Shown here one piece after another: positions 9,301 to 18,761 of a DNA stretch of 64,000 bases (position 1 is the stretch's first letter; the number at the start of each line of letters is the position of its first letter). Position numbers and translations under genes: made by a program. The stretch covers positions 124,001-188,000 of the forward strand of contig NZ_JAUORV010000009.1 of NCBI RefSeq assembly GCF_030548205.1, written 5' to 3'. This stretch comes from Aliiglaciecola sp. 3_MG-2023. Lineage in GTDB: Bacteria; Pseudomonadota; Gammaproteobacteria; Enterobacterales; Alteromonadaceae. The notes beneath the pieces are model-generated. The model did no database searches, was not told where the DNA came from, and was given only the letters and a program-made list of their open reading frames with translations.

Positions 9301-10461
9301 ATATCGTGAATAGTATTTAAAATTTCCAGGATCAGCTTGGTTAATCCCTCTGATGACAAAAGATGCACCGCTGCCAGTGCGATTTTGATAAGCCGTAAAT
9401 CGAATATAAGCGTTTGTGATAACAGCATTTTGTGGCAAAGCTAGGCTTCTAAATCGCATGCCAACATAGGCATTGTAAGATGGATTAAAGGTTAACTCCG
9501 TTCCTGTAGATTCATAGCCGTTGGTGCGCTCTTCAGCATTATCATCATTCGAAGCAACTTGGTACGTACTGTTGCCTTTTACACATCCAGCTGCCGAAGA
9601 ACTATCGTAGGCAACAACGAGTTGCACACCTGAACCCGAACCATCTTCGAAAGATTCAACTTTGCGGTTACTGGAACTATCAACACTTGTCCCTTCAATG
9701 ATAATGTTCAAGTCATTTTGACCACACCAACTGGATTGATCAATCACTTCTTGTAACACATTGGTTATATCTGGCGAGGGAATGGTTTCCCCCGCTAATG
9801 GCCAACTATTATCGCTGCTCCACTCAACCTCGTTGGCAGTAAGAGTACGGTCAGAGATATCGTAATTAGTATCACTGAATTCAGTCGCATCGGACACCAA
9901 TTCTGCCCGTATATTGAAGGTGGTGGCTGAGGTATTTAACTGGGCAGAAGTAAAGCGCAGATAAGCGCTAGTAATAGTCGCGCCTTGGGGTATATTCAAC
10001 TCTTGAAAACGAAAGCCGCTGGTAACTACTTCGGTTCCATAGGAAAGTCGTACATCAGAGCTAGTCAGGTTTACGCTGCCCGAAATTTCGTGAGCATCAT
10101 CATTCCCACCAACAATAGTTTTAGTCAACACAGGTAATACACTAGAATCTATCTGACTTACCGGATACAGCACAGGGCCACCATAATCCGAGAAGCGCAT
10201 TAGACCAGCATTGATATTAGTAACCGAACCTAAGGTCTCTTTTAACGCATTTTGTACCCGCAACATGCGCGTTTCACCCGTACCGTCTTTAGAGTCCATA
10301 CTGCCGGATGTATCCATGATAAATAAAACATTTGGATAATATTCAACGGCGGCATCAGAGCTGCCAAGGTAAATTTCTAGATCATCAGCAAAGGCTGAGA
10401 ACACTATCATGCAGGAAAATAGACAAGCTAAACCGGTATGCAGCGTTTTTTGAATAGACAT
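6376..10461 (-). CDS. pilY1: PilY1-type pilus tip adhesin with split von Willebrand A domain
   Basis: The 1361-residue protein is a PilY1 homologue, the Ca2+-binding adhesin/mechanosensor at the tip of type IV pili. ATG at 10461 is preferred over the upstream in-frame ATG at 10506 because it has a GAGG site 8 bases upstream and gives a normal signal peptide ending SAFA. A vWA domain starts at about residue 43 with the MIDAS motif DTSGS (50-54). It is interrupted by two repeats of about 135 residues (about 148-286 and 334-467) that share the pattern FRxLxxPQxAxITxAYxRFT. The vWA fold appears to resume near residue 475 (with HIVLLSDGEAN). The C-terminal half is a PilY1 beta-propeller with Asp-rich Ca-binding loops such as DEDGDGDFTD and VDEDGDPLA. 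It lies between pilX and pilE in the operon. Confidence 0.92.
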   Translation of the reverse strand: MSIQKTLHTGLACLFSCMIVFSAFADDLEIYLGSSDAAVEYYPNVLFIMDTSGSMDSKDGTGETRMLRVQNALKETLGSVTNINAGLMRFSDYGGPVLYPVSQIDSSVLPVLTKTIVGGNDDAHEISGSVNLTSSDVRLSYGTEVVTSGFRFQELNIPQGATITSAYLRFTSAQLNTSATTFNIRAELVSDATEFSDTNYDISDRTLTANEVEWSSDNSWPLAGETIPSPDITNVLQEVIDQSSWCGQNDLNIIIEGTSVDSSSNRKVESFEDGSGSGVQLVVAYDSSSAAGCVKGNSTYQVASNDDNAEERTNGYESTGTELTFNPSYNAYVGMRFRSLALPQNAVITNAYIRFTAYQNRTGSGASFVIRGINQADPGNFKYYSRYRLRDDPKTSASVTWGSIPSWYKNYTYETPDLSSIVQELVDRGDWESGNDMSFVVSDITGNRGAYAYKGKPSAAPILVVEYQGLSTPGATSTVREHLIGKVDELTANGYTPIVDTLLEATNYYGGRAVDYGLQRGPSSVSSSVRKSTRVSHRLSYIGDNSVLPYGCTEDNLSSSYCVSEYIPSGAVYDTPIQDQQCQTNNHIVLLSDGEANYNHSVSKIQALLGKNCTGSGGEKCGVDLVENIGDLGDSAIDTRIITHTIGFATSSSASAFLNQLAINGGGGFYEADNSADLVTAFSSILKTVKDVNTTFVSPGVAVNQLNRLTHNDELYFALFKPSEGAIWPGNLKRYRIDGDQVLDQNGLEAVDEGTGFFSENAHSYWSVLADGNDVREGGAASRMNLTRNIYAFEGSGAIAVDANQLHESNTSITESDLAISALPDSGVLRSDILKWVRGVDVRDEDGDGDFTDVRLAMGDPIHSQPIIVNYSDTDSAILVATNHGLLHSFDPTSGSENFAIMPKELLSNQYDLYKDGSSYNHIYGLDGDMVLRTTDNDIYLYVGMRRGGRNYYAFDITNKTSPLLKFEIRGGSTGFEKLGQSWSRPTVTKVKIGSTTKDVLIFAGGYDDSQDDKELRSADSVGNAVYMVDADTGSLLWSASNSDADLVLTDMQYSIPARVSVIDREGDGIADHMYVADMGGQLFRLDIHNGSGVSELVTGAVMAKFGGDTAEDNRRFFYGPDVSEINLGNDHYYAVALGSGYRAKPLNSVIQDHFYMIKDEGVFTLDEDGNYTLPASPYLISDLYDATAHSLTASDETTKEIATSEFASKHGWYLTLGSGGEKVLASPLIIDYKLFFTTYLPATASDSSCAPPTGNSRAYLVNLVNANAVTDLNYDDEFSNEDRYAQLQQTGIAPETKILIEDITTPVVCLGTECTSAVIDVDEDGDPLACGTAFECLAENIYGRFERVLKNSWKTEIERE

Positions 10462-10474
10462 AAATACAACCTCG

Positions 10475-11041
10475 CTATTGTGACGCCGGCGCAAAAACCG
10501 ATGCACTTAACGTGTTAGCTACAGCAAACTTGGATCCTTCCATTCTTCCGCAACCTTTAATAATAAAAACATGACAATTAATGTTACTTCCACCTATCAC
10601 ATTACTGGATCCTAAACATGCGCGTTCTGCAATAAAAGCGGTTCTAGACCAACTGCTAATCGCTGGATTATCATCGTAAAGCCCTTCAGCTACGTGGACA
10701 GTATTGGTTGATAATCCATTAGCGGCAGTAACGGCACGGTTGGTCCAGTCTTCATCATTGAAACAACTCATATCATCATTCACTAGGTCCACAGCATCCC
10801 CCATTCTGGCTTGGGATAAGGGATCGAGCTTGTCGGGATCAGAAAGCAATACTTCGTCTTCGGATTCAAATACAACACCTGCAATTGCAGATTCAGCAGC
10901 ATCAAAAGCCAGTGATTGCTTTTCCATTGATACCGCCATTTTATTTTGCATTAAACTACTGGATACTGAAGCCACACCAAGAACGGTTAAACTCATTAGC
11001 ACCAATAGTGCAAACACCATGACTAAACCTTGTTGTTTCAT
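10475..11041 (-). CDS. pilX: Type IV pilus minor pilin PilX
   Basis: The 188-residue protein begins MKQQG followed by LVMVFALLVLMSLTVLGVASV, a short prepilin leader and hydrophobic helix. There is no Glu at +5, as is usual for PilX/GspK-like tip pilins. The next segment, MQNKMAVSMEKQSLAFDAAESAIAG, matches the conserved region after the PilX helix. PilX forms the pilus-initiating tip complex with PilV, PilW and PilY1. Its ATG overlaps the pilW stop (ATGA), which suggests translational coupling. The next gene, pilY1, starts 13 bp downstream. Confidence 0.9.
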   Translation of the reverse strand: MKQQGLVMVFALLVLMSLTVLGVASVSSSLMQNKMAVSMEKQSLAFDAAESAIAGVVFESEDEVLLSDPDKLDPLSQARMGDAVDLVNDDMSCFNDEDWTNRAVTAANGLSTNTVHVAEGLYDDNPAISSWSRTAFIAERACLGSSNVIGGSNINCHVFIIKGCGRMEGSKFAVANTLSASVFAPASQ

Positions 11042-11907
11042 ACTTTTCTACTTCGCATCAAATTCTTCGCATTTCGTAACGTGATTGTGGTTTCAAATAA
11101 TTTAAATAAGCGTTTATCTGTGGGTGAAATTGCTGTTTCATTCAATAATTTGAAGCTTGGGGTTGAGTTTAATGGTACTTCCGCGTCCCCTTTAAGCAAT
11201 ACAGCTATACGAATTGCGACGACCTGCCCATTATTCGCTAATATTCCAGGCAATTGGTCGGCTGTCACATAGCTAACGGGTCGACCAGAGTTATCTCCCG
11301 TTAATAAATTATTGGTGTAGCCATATTGAACTTGAAAATTTTCAACTTCGTCCAGGATAACCGTTGCCGAATGCCCATCGTGTCCTACAGCAACTCGTTG
11401 ACCACGTAACACGCGTCCATCAAAGCCTCTGCATTTAAGGGTTCTTCCATCCACAAAATACTCATTGACGACGAAAAATTCCTCGCCATCAGCGTAACCT
11501 AACTTATAACCCCGACAGTCCGTTTGCGCCTGGAGTGCTATTGCTACCGTATCATTAGCACCATCCACTCCTTGCGCTGATCCTACGTCAGCAAAGGCAG
11601 TAAAGTCGCCAGGTAAAATAACCGGATGATTAGTGACGAATGCACTTTCTAAGACCACATCTTGATCGGTATTTAACGCGGGATCTAACACATCATATAA
11701 ACCCGCCATCAAAAATTCGTTGCGCAATCGCGTGATAATGAAACGACCGCTTTCTTGGGTAGATGACAATGAGCGATTGAGCCTTTCCGTTAAACTGTTG
11801 CTCACTAAAACTTGAATGATCCCTGCGGTGATGAGTAACCCCAGGGTCAACGTAATCATAATTTCAACTAAACTAAAGCCACCTTGAAAACGATTGAATG
11901 GTTTCAT
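11038..11907 (-). CDS. pilW: Type IV pilus minor pilin PilW
   Basis: From ATG at 11907 the protein has 289 residues. The leader MKPFNRFQGG is followed by FSLVEIMITLTLGLLITAGIIQVL, so Glu is at +5 and the PilW-typical Gly-Leu-Leu helix is present. Next comes RLNRSLSSTQESGRFIITRLRNEFLMAGLYD, which resembles the QExGRF...R motif of PilW. This start overlaps the pilV stop in an ATGA, which argues against the longer in-frame ORF from 11931. PilW is a component of the minor-pilin priming complex. The stop overlaps the pilX start. Confidence 0.92.
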   Translation of the reverse strand: MKPFNRFQGGFSLVEIMITLTLGLLITAGIIQVLVSNSLTERLNRSLSSTQESGRFIITRLRNEFLMAGLYDVLDPALNTDQDVVLESAFVTNHPVILPGDFTAFADVGSAQGVDGANDTVAIALQAQTDCRGYKLGYADGEEFFVVNEYFVDGRTLKCRGFDGRVLRGQRVAVGHDGHSATVILDEVENFQVQYGYTNNLLTGDNSGRPVSYVTADQLPGILANNGQVVAIRIAVLLKGDAEVPLNSTPSFKLLNETAISPTDKRLFKLFETTITLRNAKNLMRSRKV

Positions 11908-12542
11908 AACAACACATCCAACTTGACGCAATCGCGCGGCTCATCTTCGCTTAAACACTCTTCGTTTAAGGTACGATCAATATTTTTCCAATTTTCTATT
12001 GGCCAGGATAAAACAATACTCACCCTGGAACCTGTGCTGCAGAGTTCGCCGTCAACTGCATTGTTATCGTCGCAACTTACACTAAGGGTAACCGTTGGAT
12101 TGGATGAAACTGCCGAACAAGAAACTTCATATCCATCATAAACAGCAAATTCAGCAGCGCTACATTGACCACCAGCACAATCTGGAATGTCAGCAGGTTT
12201 CGATAAACAAAAACAATTGTACTCTGATGCAGTAGAAGCACATGCAAGGTTATCAAAGTTATAAATATCATTATCAAAGTATTTTTCGTCAACGACCAAT
12301 CCATCGCCAATTAATGACATCCGTGCGCTCGCACGAAGACGCTCGCTTAGTTGTTGTGCAACCATCACCGATTGCGAACGATTTAATGCGTCTGAGTTTG
12401 AAAACGAGCTAATAAACTGTAAGGAAGCAACTCCTAATATGCCAATTGACAGTATAAATAGCGTCACTAACACTTCAATCATTCCGACGCCATATTGACG
12501 CAGAGATCCGTGTTGATACGTTTTGCTATAGATCACACTCAT
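11904..12542 (-). CDS. pilV: Type IV pilus minor pilin PilV
   Basis: The 212-residue protein has a leader ending QYG, then VGMIEVLVTLFILSIGILGVASLQ. The MIEVLV...GILG pattern is characteristic of PilV, and Glu is at +5 if PilD cuts after the first Gly. The globular part contains many Cys (for example CASTASEYNCFCLSKPA), probably paired as disulfides in the periplasm. It is the first gene of the operon, so the promoter must lie in the 320 bp upstream. No sigma-54 site of the kind used by PilR could be found there. Confidence 0.9.
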   Translation of the reverse strand: MSVIYSKTYQHGSLRQYGVGMIEVLVTLFILSIGILGVASLQFISSFSNSDALNRSQSVMVAQQLSERLRASARMSLIGDGLVVDEKYFDNDIYNFDNLACASTASEYNCFCLSKPADIPDCAGGQCSAAEFAVYDGYEVSCSAVSSNPTVTLSVSCDDNNAVDGELCSTGSRVSIVLSWPIENWKNIDRTLNEECLSEDEPRDCVKLDVLL

Positions 12543-12865
12543 TCTTCAATTCTCATATTTCGTGTCGTTTTGAGCTATTTTAAGTAACTAATCTCGTTAG
12601 TTAACCTGCTTCCTACGGAAAGGCTTTATTGATGGTAGTAAATTTAGCTTAGTTAAGACAGGTTTTGGTTATCTGATGTAGGGCTTAGGTATGAAAATAA
12701 GGTGGTTACCCAAAAATAAAGGTAATAGTTAGTTTTCAAGTTACTTGTAACTTAAATAAAATTATTTGCTAAAACAGAGGGTTGCGTTAAAGGTGCTAGC
12801 AAGTATAGCAAGGTCGAGACTTGTTTTATTATGCATTCCCATACTTAAAGACTAACGATGATGAA
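12543..12865. other. Upstream region of pilV operon, no gene seen
   Basis: This A+T-rich gap of about 320 bp between the ispH terminator and pilV has no credible ORF or RNA gene. It probably contains the promoter of the pilV-W-X-Y1-E operon, but no clear -35/-10 pair or sigma-54 -24/-12 pair was identified. Confidence 0.4.
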
Positions 12866-12909
12866 TAGAAAAAGACAAATCACCCGCCAAATCAGAGACA
12901 GCGGGTGAT
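12866..12909 (-). terminator. ispH: Terminator after ispH
   Basis: The inverted repeat ATCACCCGC / GCGGGTGAT (9 bp, 13-base loop) starts 10 bp after the ispH stop. On the minus strand it is followed by TTGTCTTTTTCT. It separates the lspA-fkpB-ispH transcript from the pilus operon. Confidence 0.8.
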
Positions 12910-12918
12910 GTACAGCTA

Positions 12919-13860
12919 TTATAATTGACGCACTCTGAGCTCTTTAGGCACAGCAAACTCGATATTTTCTTCTCGACCTGGACGCTCGTGTGCTTTGCTT
13001 GCCCCCCAACTCAATAGCTTATCAATAACTTCTTTAACCAAAACCTCTGGCGCTGATGCTCCTGCGGTTACGCCAATATTTTTTGCGCCATTGAGCCATT
13101 CTTTTTGAATACACTCTGCGCTGTCGATTAAATGGGCTTGGGCGCCAATTTTTTCCGCTAACTCGCGAAGGCGGTTTGAGTTGGAACTATTTTGCGCTCC
13201 CACAACGAGTAAAACGTCACAGTCAGCTGAAAGCTCTCTCACCGCATCTTGACGATTTTGCGTGGCATAACAAATATCATCCTTACGGGGACCTTCAATG
13301 GCTGGAAACTTTTCGCGTAGGGCATCGATAACATCCGCGGTATCATCAACTGACAGTGTAGTTTGGCTGCAATAATATAATTTTTGCGGATTTTTTACCG
13401 GCACATTGGCAACATCGTCCACTGACTCCACCAGATAAATGCCACCAGCGTCGTTATTATACTGCCCCATAGTACCTTCTACTTCAGGATGTCCTTGGTG
13501 ACCGATTAAAATGCATTCCGTTCCCTTTTTACTCGCACGCATTACTTCCATGTGTACCTTGGTCACTAACGGACAAGTAGCGTCAAACACCTTCAAGCCA
13601 CGGCTATCAGCTTCATTACGCACTGCTTGTGACACACCATGGGCAGAAAATATTACGATACTATCATCAGGAACTTCACTTAGCTCATCAACGAATTTCG
13701 CACCTCGTTGTTTTAAACCGTCAACCACAAATTTGTTATGAACCACTTCATGACGCACATAAATTGGCGGAGCAAACATTTCCAACGCTCTTTCAACAAT
13801 CGTAATAGCGCGGTCAACACCGGCACAGAAACCTCTTGGATTGGCTAAATGAATCTGCAT
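12919..13860 (-). CDS. ispH: 4-hydroxy-3-methylbut-2-enyl diphosphate reductase IspH
   Basis: IspH (LytB) makes IPP and DMAPP from HMBPP in the last step of the non-mevalonate isoprenoid pathway, using a [4Fe-4S] cluster. The 313-residue protein has the three cluster cysteines at positions 12 ([12 protein letters not shown]), 96 ([10 protein letters not shown]) and 197 ([10 protein letters not shown]), the same numbering as in E. coli. The His and Glu residues of the active site are in HEVVHNK and GHPEVEGT. It is the last gene of the conserved ileS-lspA-fkpB-ispH cluster and starts 11 bp downstream of fkpB. Confidence 0.97.
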   Translation of the reverse strand: MQIHLANPRGFCAGVDRAITIVERALEMFAPPIYVRHEVVHNKFVVDGLKQRGAKFVDELSEVPDDSIVIFSAHGVSQAVRNEADSRGLKVFDATCPLVTKVHMEVMRASKKGTECILIGHQGHPEVEGTMGQYNNDAGGIYLVESVDDVANVPVKNPQKLYYCSQTTLSVDDTADVIDALREKFPAIEGPRKDDICYATQNRQDAVRELSADCDVLLVVGAQNSSNSNRLRELAEKIGAQAHLIDSAECIQKEWLNGAKNIGVTAGASAPEVLVKEVIDKLLSWGASKAHERPGREENIEFAVPKELRVRQL

Positions 13861-13871
13861 AAATTACTCGC

Positions 13872-14303
13872 TTAGCTTACGCTAAGGATCTCCACATCAA
13901 AAATGACTGTTTGACCGGCCAAGGGGTGATTAAAATCGACGGTGACAGAATCTCCAGCCACATCTCGAATAATCCCTGGAATTTCACTGCCATCAGGCTG
14001 ACTAAAAGCAATTATAGCGCCGACTTCAATGGGAGTCTCTGCAGAAAATCGGGACTTATCCATATGATGAATATTATCAGGATTAGGCATACCAAAGGCT
14101 TCGTCTGCTTGTAAGGTAAATGCTTTCTTATCACCTTCTTTCAAACCCAATAGACAAGATTCAAAATTCGCGGTTAAACTACCATCCCCCATTTGCAATT
14201 TAGCGGGTTTATTATTCACTCTAGTACTATCTGCAGCTGAGCCGTCAGATAATTTAAGATCAAAGTGCATTAACACCTCACTGGATTGATTAATTTCCAG
14301 CAT
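13872..14303 (-). CDS. fkpB: FKBP-type peptidyl-prolyl isomerase FkpB (SlpA-like)
   Basis: FkpB is a small SlyD-like prolyl isomerase. From ATG at 14303 the protein has 143 residues and aligns with E. coli FkpB: VLMHFDLKLSDGSAADSTR near the start, LLGLKEGDKKAFTL, EAFGMPNPDNIHHM, and the highly conserved SVTVDFNHPLAGQTVIFDVE near the end. The in-frame ORF extends upstream to 14345. However, 14303 has a GGAG site 9 bases upstream and matches the family N-terminus. This start overlaps the lspA 3' end by 14 bp, as expected for the conserved operon. Confidence 0.93.
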   Translation of the reverse strand: MLEINQSSEVLMHFDLKLSDGSAADSTRVNNKPAKLQMGDGSLTANFESCLLGLKEGDKKAFTLQADEAFGMPNPDNIHHMDKSRFSAETPIEVGAIIAFSQPDGSEIPGIIRDVAGDSVTVDFNHPLAGQTVIFDVEILSVS

Positions 14304-14802
14304 TATCTGTTTCTCCATCTTTTTCTTTATTTTTAAACATATCAATAATCAATAAGAACGCACCTAAACAGATGGCACTATCCGCGACATTAAATACCGG
14401 CCACTCATATTGTTGATAATAAAGGTGTAAAAAGTCGATGACGTAACCATACACAATACGATCATAAACGTTGCCAATTGCGCCGCCTAAAATTAGACAA
14501 AAAGCCACAGGCAACATAACTTGAGGTTTTTTAGCGCCTTTTAGCCATCGTAAAATCACCACACTAACTGCTAGCGCAATAGCCGTGAACATCCATCGTT
14601 GCCATCCACTCGCGTCATTTAAGAAACTAAATGCGGCACCGTAGTTGCGAGTATGGGTCAAATTAAAAAAAGATGTAATTTGAATTGATTGATATAACTC
14701 CATGCCTGCCAGCACGGCATGTTTGCTCCACTGATCTAACACCACAGTCAACACAGCAAGCCATAAAAAGCGTAAACCGGTTTGCGAGATTGAATTAAGC
14801 AT
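14290..14802 (-). CDS. lspA: Lipoprotein signal peptidase LspA
   Basis: LspA (signal peptidase II) cleaves the signal peptide of diacylglyceryl-modified prolipoproteins in the inner membrane. The 170-residue form starting at ATG 14802 ([15 protein letters not shown]) aligns with the E. coli N-terminus better than the ORF start at 14832, and a GAGG site lies just upstream. Four membrane helices are visible. The catalytic Asp residues are in [10 protein letters not shown] and [11 protein letters not shown], and the [11 protein letters not shown] motif is present. The gene overlaps the ileS 3' end by 8 bp, so translation is probably coupled. Confidence 0.95.
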   Translation of the reverse strand: MLNSISQTGLRFLWLAVLTVVLDQWSKHAVLAGMELYQSIQITSFFNLTHTRNYGAAFSFLNDASGWQRWMFTAIALAVSVVILRWLKGAKKPQVMLPVAFCLILGGAIGNVYDRIVYGYVIDFLHLYYQQYEWPVFNVADSAICLGAFLLIIDMFKNKEKDGETDNAGN

Positions 14803-17620
14803 ATTGCCTCGACTCACCGGAACCTTCGACATTGTCTATGCAGCGATGGCACAATTCAGGATGATTCTCATCACTGCCTACATCTTCACGATGATGCCAA
14901 CAGCGCACACATTTAGCATCCCCAGACTTGACAATGTCTAACCAAAGTTCAGGAATGTCCGTACTAATGGCGTCGTCCGGCTTAGTGCTCACTTCGACAA
15001 CTTTCGCAGTAGAGGTTATCAAGACAAAGCGCAATTCGTCTTGTAACTGTAACAGTTTATCGGCTAACTCTTTGCTGGCATACAGGGTTACCTGAGCTTC
15101 CAGAGAGGCACCTAATTTTCCATCTTTACGTTGTTGCTCCAACGCTCGGTTAACTTGTTCTTTAACAGCAAGTACTTGCAACCAAAATTCATTATCGAAT
15201 TTACCAGAGGTAGATTGCTTCGGTAATTCATCATACCAAGTACCTGTAAACACAAACTCATCACGTTTGCCTGGCATTTGCTGCCAAAGTTCTTGTGCAG
15301 TAAAACTGGTAATAGGTGCCATCCAGCGCACTAGGGCTTCAACAATCCGATATAAGGCTGTTTGACAAGAACGTCTAGCGTGACCGTCAGCCTTAGCTGT
15401 GTACTGGCGATCTTTAATGATATCAAGATAAAAACTACCTAGCTCAATGGAGCAAAACTGCATCATTTTCTGACTAACGACCAATAAATCATATTTTTCG
15501 TAAGCTTGAATAATGTCCTTTTGAATTTCTGCAGCACGTCCTACAGCCCATTTATCCAGTTCAACTAACTCTTCGAAAGGCACCAAGTCGGTTTCTGGAT
15601 TAAAGCCGTTTAGATTCGCTAAGAGGAATCTGGCGGTATTACGGATACGGCGATAAGAATCAGCAGAGCGTTTCAGTATCTCGTCCGAAACGGCTATTTC
15701 ACTTCGATAATCAGTAGATGCTACCCACAGACGCAAAATATCGGCACCTAATTTGTTGATCACTTCTTGAGGAGCAACGGTATTACCAATAGACTTTGAC
15801 ATCTTTTTGCCTTCACCGTCTACGGTGAAGCCATGGGTTAATACTTGCTTATACGGCGCATGCCCTTTTTCGGCCACACTGGTCATCAATGATGACATAA
15901 ACCATCCACGGTGTTGATCTGAACCTTCAAGATATAAGTCGGCAGAAGCGGGAATATCATCACGACTATCCACCACAAAATGGTGAGTGACCCCGGAGTC
16001 AAACCACACATCTAGGGTATCTGGAACTTTTACAAATTCACTTGCGTCATCCCCCAAAAATGCTTGTGTGTCTATATCCCACCACGCCTGAATACCACTT
16101 TGTTCGACTAATTTAGCGACTTTTTCCAATAGTTCGTCGGTATTTGGATGTAAATCACCGGTATCTTTATGCACAAATAAAGCAATAGGCACGCCCCAAG
16201 TACGTTGGCGAGAAATACACCAATCAGGACGACCTTCCACCATACTTTCTATTCTGTTTTGTCCCCACTCAGGGATCCATTGGGTCTTAGCAATTTCATC
16301 TAACGACTGTTGGCGTAAACCATTTTTGTCCATGCTAATAAACCACTGGGGAGTAGCACGGAAAATGATAGGTGTTTTATGACGCCAGCAATGGGGATAA
16401 CTATGAGTATAAGCATGGTGATGAACAAGGGCTTTGCGCTCAACCAACACGTCAACAATGTGCGAATTGGCTTTTAAAACATGCTCACCTTCGAACAACT
16501 CAGTACCCGGTAAATACACACCATTTGCACCGACCGGGTTGGCGACTTCTAGGCCGTACTTAGCACCCACATTAAAATCGTCAACACCGTGCCCCGGCGC
16601 AGTATGGACACAACCTGTACCTGACTCGGTAGTGACGTGGTCACCTAAAATCACAGGAACGGTGAAGTCGTAGAAAGGATGCCAAATTTGTTGATTTTCT
16701 AATGCGTCACCATGGCAGTAGCCAAGTGCGTGATAATGTTCAAAACCAAATCGATCCATGCAAGCGCTAACCAAGTCAGAGGCGATCACTAACCTTTCTG
16801 GGTTATCCCCTTCAACTTGCACTAACGTATATTCAAGTTGTGGGCTCACACATACCGCACGGTTCGCGGGTAAGGTCCAAGGCGTTGTGGTCCAGATAAC
16901 CACAGATACTGGCCCTTCTCCCACATGATTTTCAGGATGCTTGAAGGCTTCCGCAATAGCTGTTTGATCTTTTGCACTAAAGCGCACATCTATAGATGGT
17001 GATTGCTTATCTTGGTACTCAACTTCAGCTTCAGCTAATGCTGAACCACAATCCGTACACCAGTGAACCGGTTTAAAGCCTTTTTCCAAATGTCCCGAAC
17101 GAACTATCCCGCCTAATGCACGAATAATGTCGGCTTCAGAGGTGAAATCCATGGTTTTATAAGGTTTATCCCATTCACCTAAGACACCTAAACGGATAAA
17201 ATCACTTTTTTGTCCAGCAATTTGACGCTCAGCGTATTCACGGCATTTTTGTCTAAACTGCGCTGCAGTAACTTTTTTACCAGGTTTGCCAACTTTTTTC
17301 TCTACCTGAAGTTCAATAGGCAGTCCATGACAATCCCACCCTGGTACATATGGCGCATCAAAATCAGATAAAGTTTTAGATTTAACAATAATATCTTTAA
17401 GAATTTTATTAACCGCATGACCTATATGAATATCCCCATTCGCATAGGGAGGGCCATCGTGCAAAACAAAAGGTGTTTTACCTTTTTTAGCATCGCGAAT
17501 AGCGTGATAAAGTTTTTTCTGAGTCCACTGCTTCAGCATTTGCGGTTCCCGGTTCGCCAAGTTTCCGCGCATGGGAAATTCGGTTTCGGGTAAATTCAAC
17601 GTATGTTTATAATCGCTCAT
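14795..17620 (-). CDS. ileS: Isoleucyl-tRNA synthetase
   Basis: The 941-residue class I aminoacyl-tRNA synthetase has the HIGH motif in [14 protein letters not shown] near residue 60 and the KMSKS motif in [11 protein letters not shown] near residue 600. The Rossmann fold is split by the CP1 editing domain, with [13 protein letters not shown]. The C-terminal zinc-binding region ([10 protein letters not shown] ... CHRCIDNV) is of the bacterial type. Length and order match E. coli IleS. It is the second gene of the ribF-ileS-lspA-fkpB-ispH cluster, 30 bp downstream of ribF. Confidence 0.98.
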   Translation of the reverse strand: MSDYKHTLNLPETEFPMRGNLANREPQMLKQWTQKKLYHAIRDAKKGKTPFVLHDGPPYANGDIHIGHAVNKILKDIIVKSKTLSDFDAPYVPGWDCHGLPIELQVEKKVGKPGKKVTAAQFRQKCREYAERQIAGQKSDFIRLGVLGEWDKPYKTMDFTSEADIIRALGGIVRSGHLEKGFKPVHWCTDCGSALAEAEVEYQDKQSPSIDVRFSAKDQTAIAEAFKHPENHVGEGPVSVVIWTTTPWTLPANRAVCVSPQLEYTLVQVEGDNPERLVIASDLVSACMDRFGFEHYHALGYCHGDALENQQIWHPFYDFTVPVILGDHVTTESGTGCVHTAPGHGVDDFNVGAKYGLEVANPVGANGVYLPGTELFEGEHVLKANSHIVDVLVERKALVHHHAYTHSYPHCWRHKTPIIFRATPQWFISMDKNGLRQQSLDEIAKTQWIPEWGQNRIESMVEGRPDWCISRQRTWGVPIALFVHKDTGDLHPNTDELLEKVAKLVEQSGIQAWWDIDTQAFLGDDASEFVKVPDTLDVWFDSGVTHHFVVDSRDDIPASADLYLEGSDQHRGWFMSSLMTSVAEKGHAPYKQVLTHGFTVDGEGKKMSKSIGNTVAPQEVINKLGADILRLWVASTDYRSEIAVSDEILKRSADSYRRIRNTARFLLANLNGFNPETDLVPFEELVELDKWAVGRAAEIQKDIIQAYEKYDLLVVSQKMMQFCSIELGSFYLDIIKDRQYTAKADGHARRSCQTALYRIVEALVRWMAPITSFTAQELWQQMPGKRDEFVFTGTWYDELPKQSTSGKFDNEFWLQVLAVKEQVNRALEQQRKDGKLGASLEAQVTLYASKELADKLLQLQDELRFVLITSTAKVVEVSTKPDDAISTDIPELWLDIVKSGDAKCVRCWHHREDVGSDENHPELCHRCIDNVEGSGESRQYA

Positions 17621-17650
17621 TAAGGCTAAAATCCAATTCTTAAATCTATT

Positions 17651-18577
17651 TTAATCAGCGCACAAAAGCTCGCGAGCTATCTGTGCATCAAACTCTATTT
17701 GTTTTTTCAGTAGTTCGAATGACTCGAACTTAATTTCGTCTCTTAATTTTTTAATAAACTCTACTTGAATCAGTTGTCCATAAATTTGCTTATTAAAGTC
17801 AAACATATGCACTTCAAGTTGAGAACGCTCGCCGTTGACCGTTGGACGCGTGCCGACATTAGCGACACCATTAAAATAGCCACCAGCAAACCTTACTTTC
17901 ACAGCAAAAACACCTTGGATAGGTGTTTGACATCGCTTCAATAAAACGTTTGCAGTGGGAAAACCTATGGTTCGTCCACGTTTTGCGCCATGCACCACTT
18001 TTCCAGCAATAGCAAAAGGTCGACCTAACATCGCTTCAGCTTCTGCAATATCTCCATTGACTAAAGCAGTGCGTATTTCAGTTGAGCTAATGCGACAATC
18101 TTTGCGTAAAAAACTTCGCGTACTGACGACTTTATAACCGTATTCGTCGGCGTTCTGTTGTAACAACTCGAAATCACCCTGCCGTCCTTGACCGAAACGA
18201 AAATCATCACCCACTACGAGAAACTTAATACCTAGTTTTTCAATGAGGAGATGTTTAATAAAGTAATTTGCGCTCTGACTTGCAAACTCGCGGTCAAACT
18301 TAATACATAACAAACGATCCACACCGATCAACCTAAGTTGTTCGAACTTGTCTCGCAATCTACTAAGCCGAGCAGGCGCATCTTCAGGGCTAAAGACTTC
18401 CTCTGGCTGAGGCTCGAATACCATGACAGTGGATGGTAGCCCAAGCGTTTTGGCCTGAAGAACCAAATTTCGCAAAACTGCTTGGTGGCCTAAATGGACA
18501 CCATCAAATTTGCCTATTGTTAACACGCATCCTTTGTGCTTCTCGCGGATGTTGTGTAAACCTCGGATCAATTCCAC
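17651..18577 (-). CDS. ribF: Bifunctional riboflavin kinase / FAD synthetase RibF
   Basis: RibF converts riboflavin to FMN and then FAD. The 308-residue protein begins MELIRGLHN and has GCVLTIGKFDGVHLGHQAVL, the nucleotidyl-transferase signature. The C-terminal flavokinase domain carries GRTIGFPTANV and NGVANVGTRPTVNG. The ORF can start at TTG 18589, but GTG at 18577 has a GAGG site 6 bases upstream and matches the E. coli N-terminus, so it is preferred. It is the first gene of the cluster, with ileS directly downstream and murJ 184 bp upstream. Confidence 0.95.
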   Translation of the reverse strand: MELIRGLHNIREKHKGCVLTIGKFDGVHLGHQAVLRNLVLQAKTLGLPSTVMVFEPQPEEVFSPEDAPARLSRLRDKFEQLRLIGVDRLLCIKFDREFASQSANYFIKHLLIEKLGIKFLVVGDDFRFGQGRQGDFELLQQNADEYGYKVVSTRSFLRKDCRISSTEIRTALVNGDIAEAEAMLGRPFAIAGKVVHGAKRGRTIGFPTANVLLKRCQTPIQGVFAVKVRFAGGYFNGVANVGTRPTVNGERSQLEVHMFDFNKQIYGQLIQVEFIKKLRDEIKFESFELLKKQIEFDAQIARELLCAD

Positions 18578-18761
18578 TGCTTTCCTCAATTCAAAAAACT
18601 AAATTTTCACTTCGTTCAAAGGCGGGAATTATAACGAACTGTGCACGTAAAGAAAGCCTATAGGTGTTATATACTAGCAAAAGTAAGTATTAGTCGATAA
18701 AACTCACAAAAATCCGCAAATTTAGTGGTATGAAATCTGACAATTGTGTCACTTAATGGTT

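Noticed and set aside
10704-11272. Plus-strand ORFs opposite pilX and pilW
   Set aside because: They are shadows of the minus-strand pilin genes, whose leaders and overlapping starts are clear.
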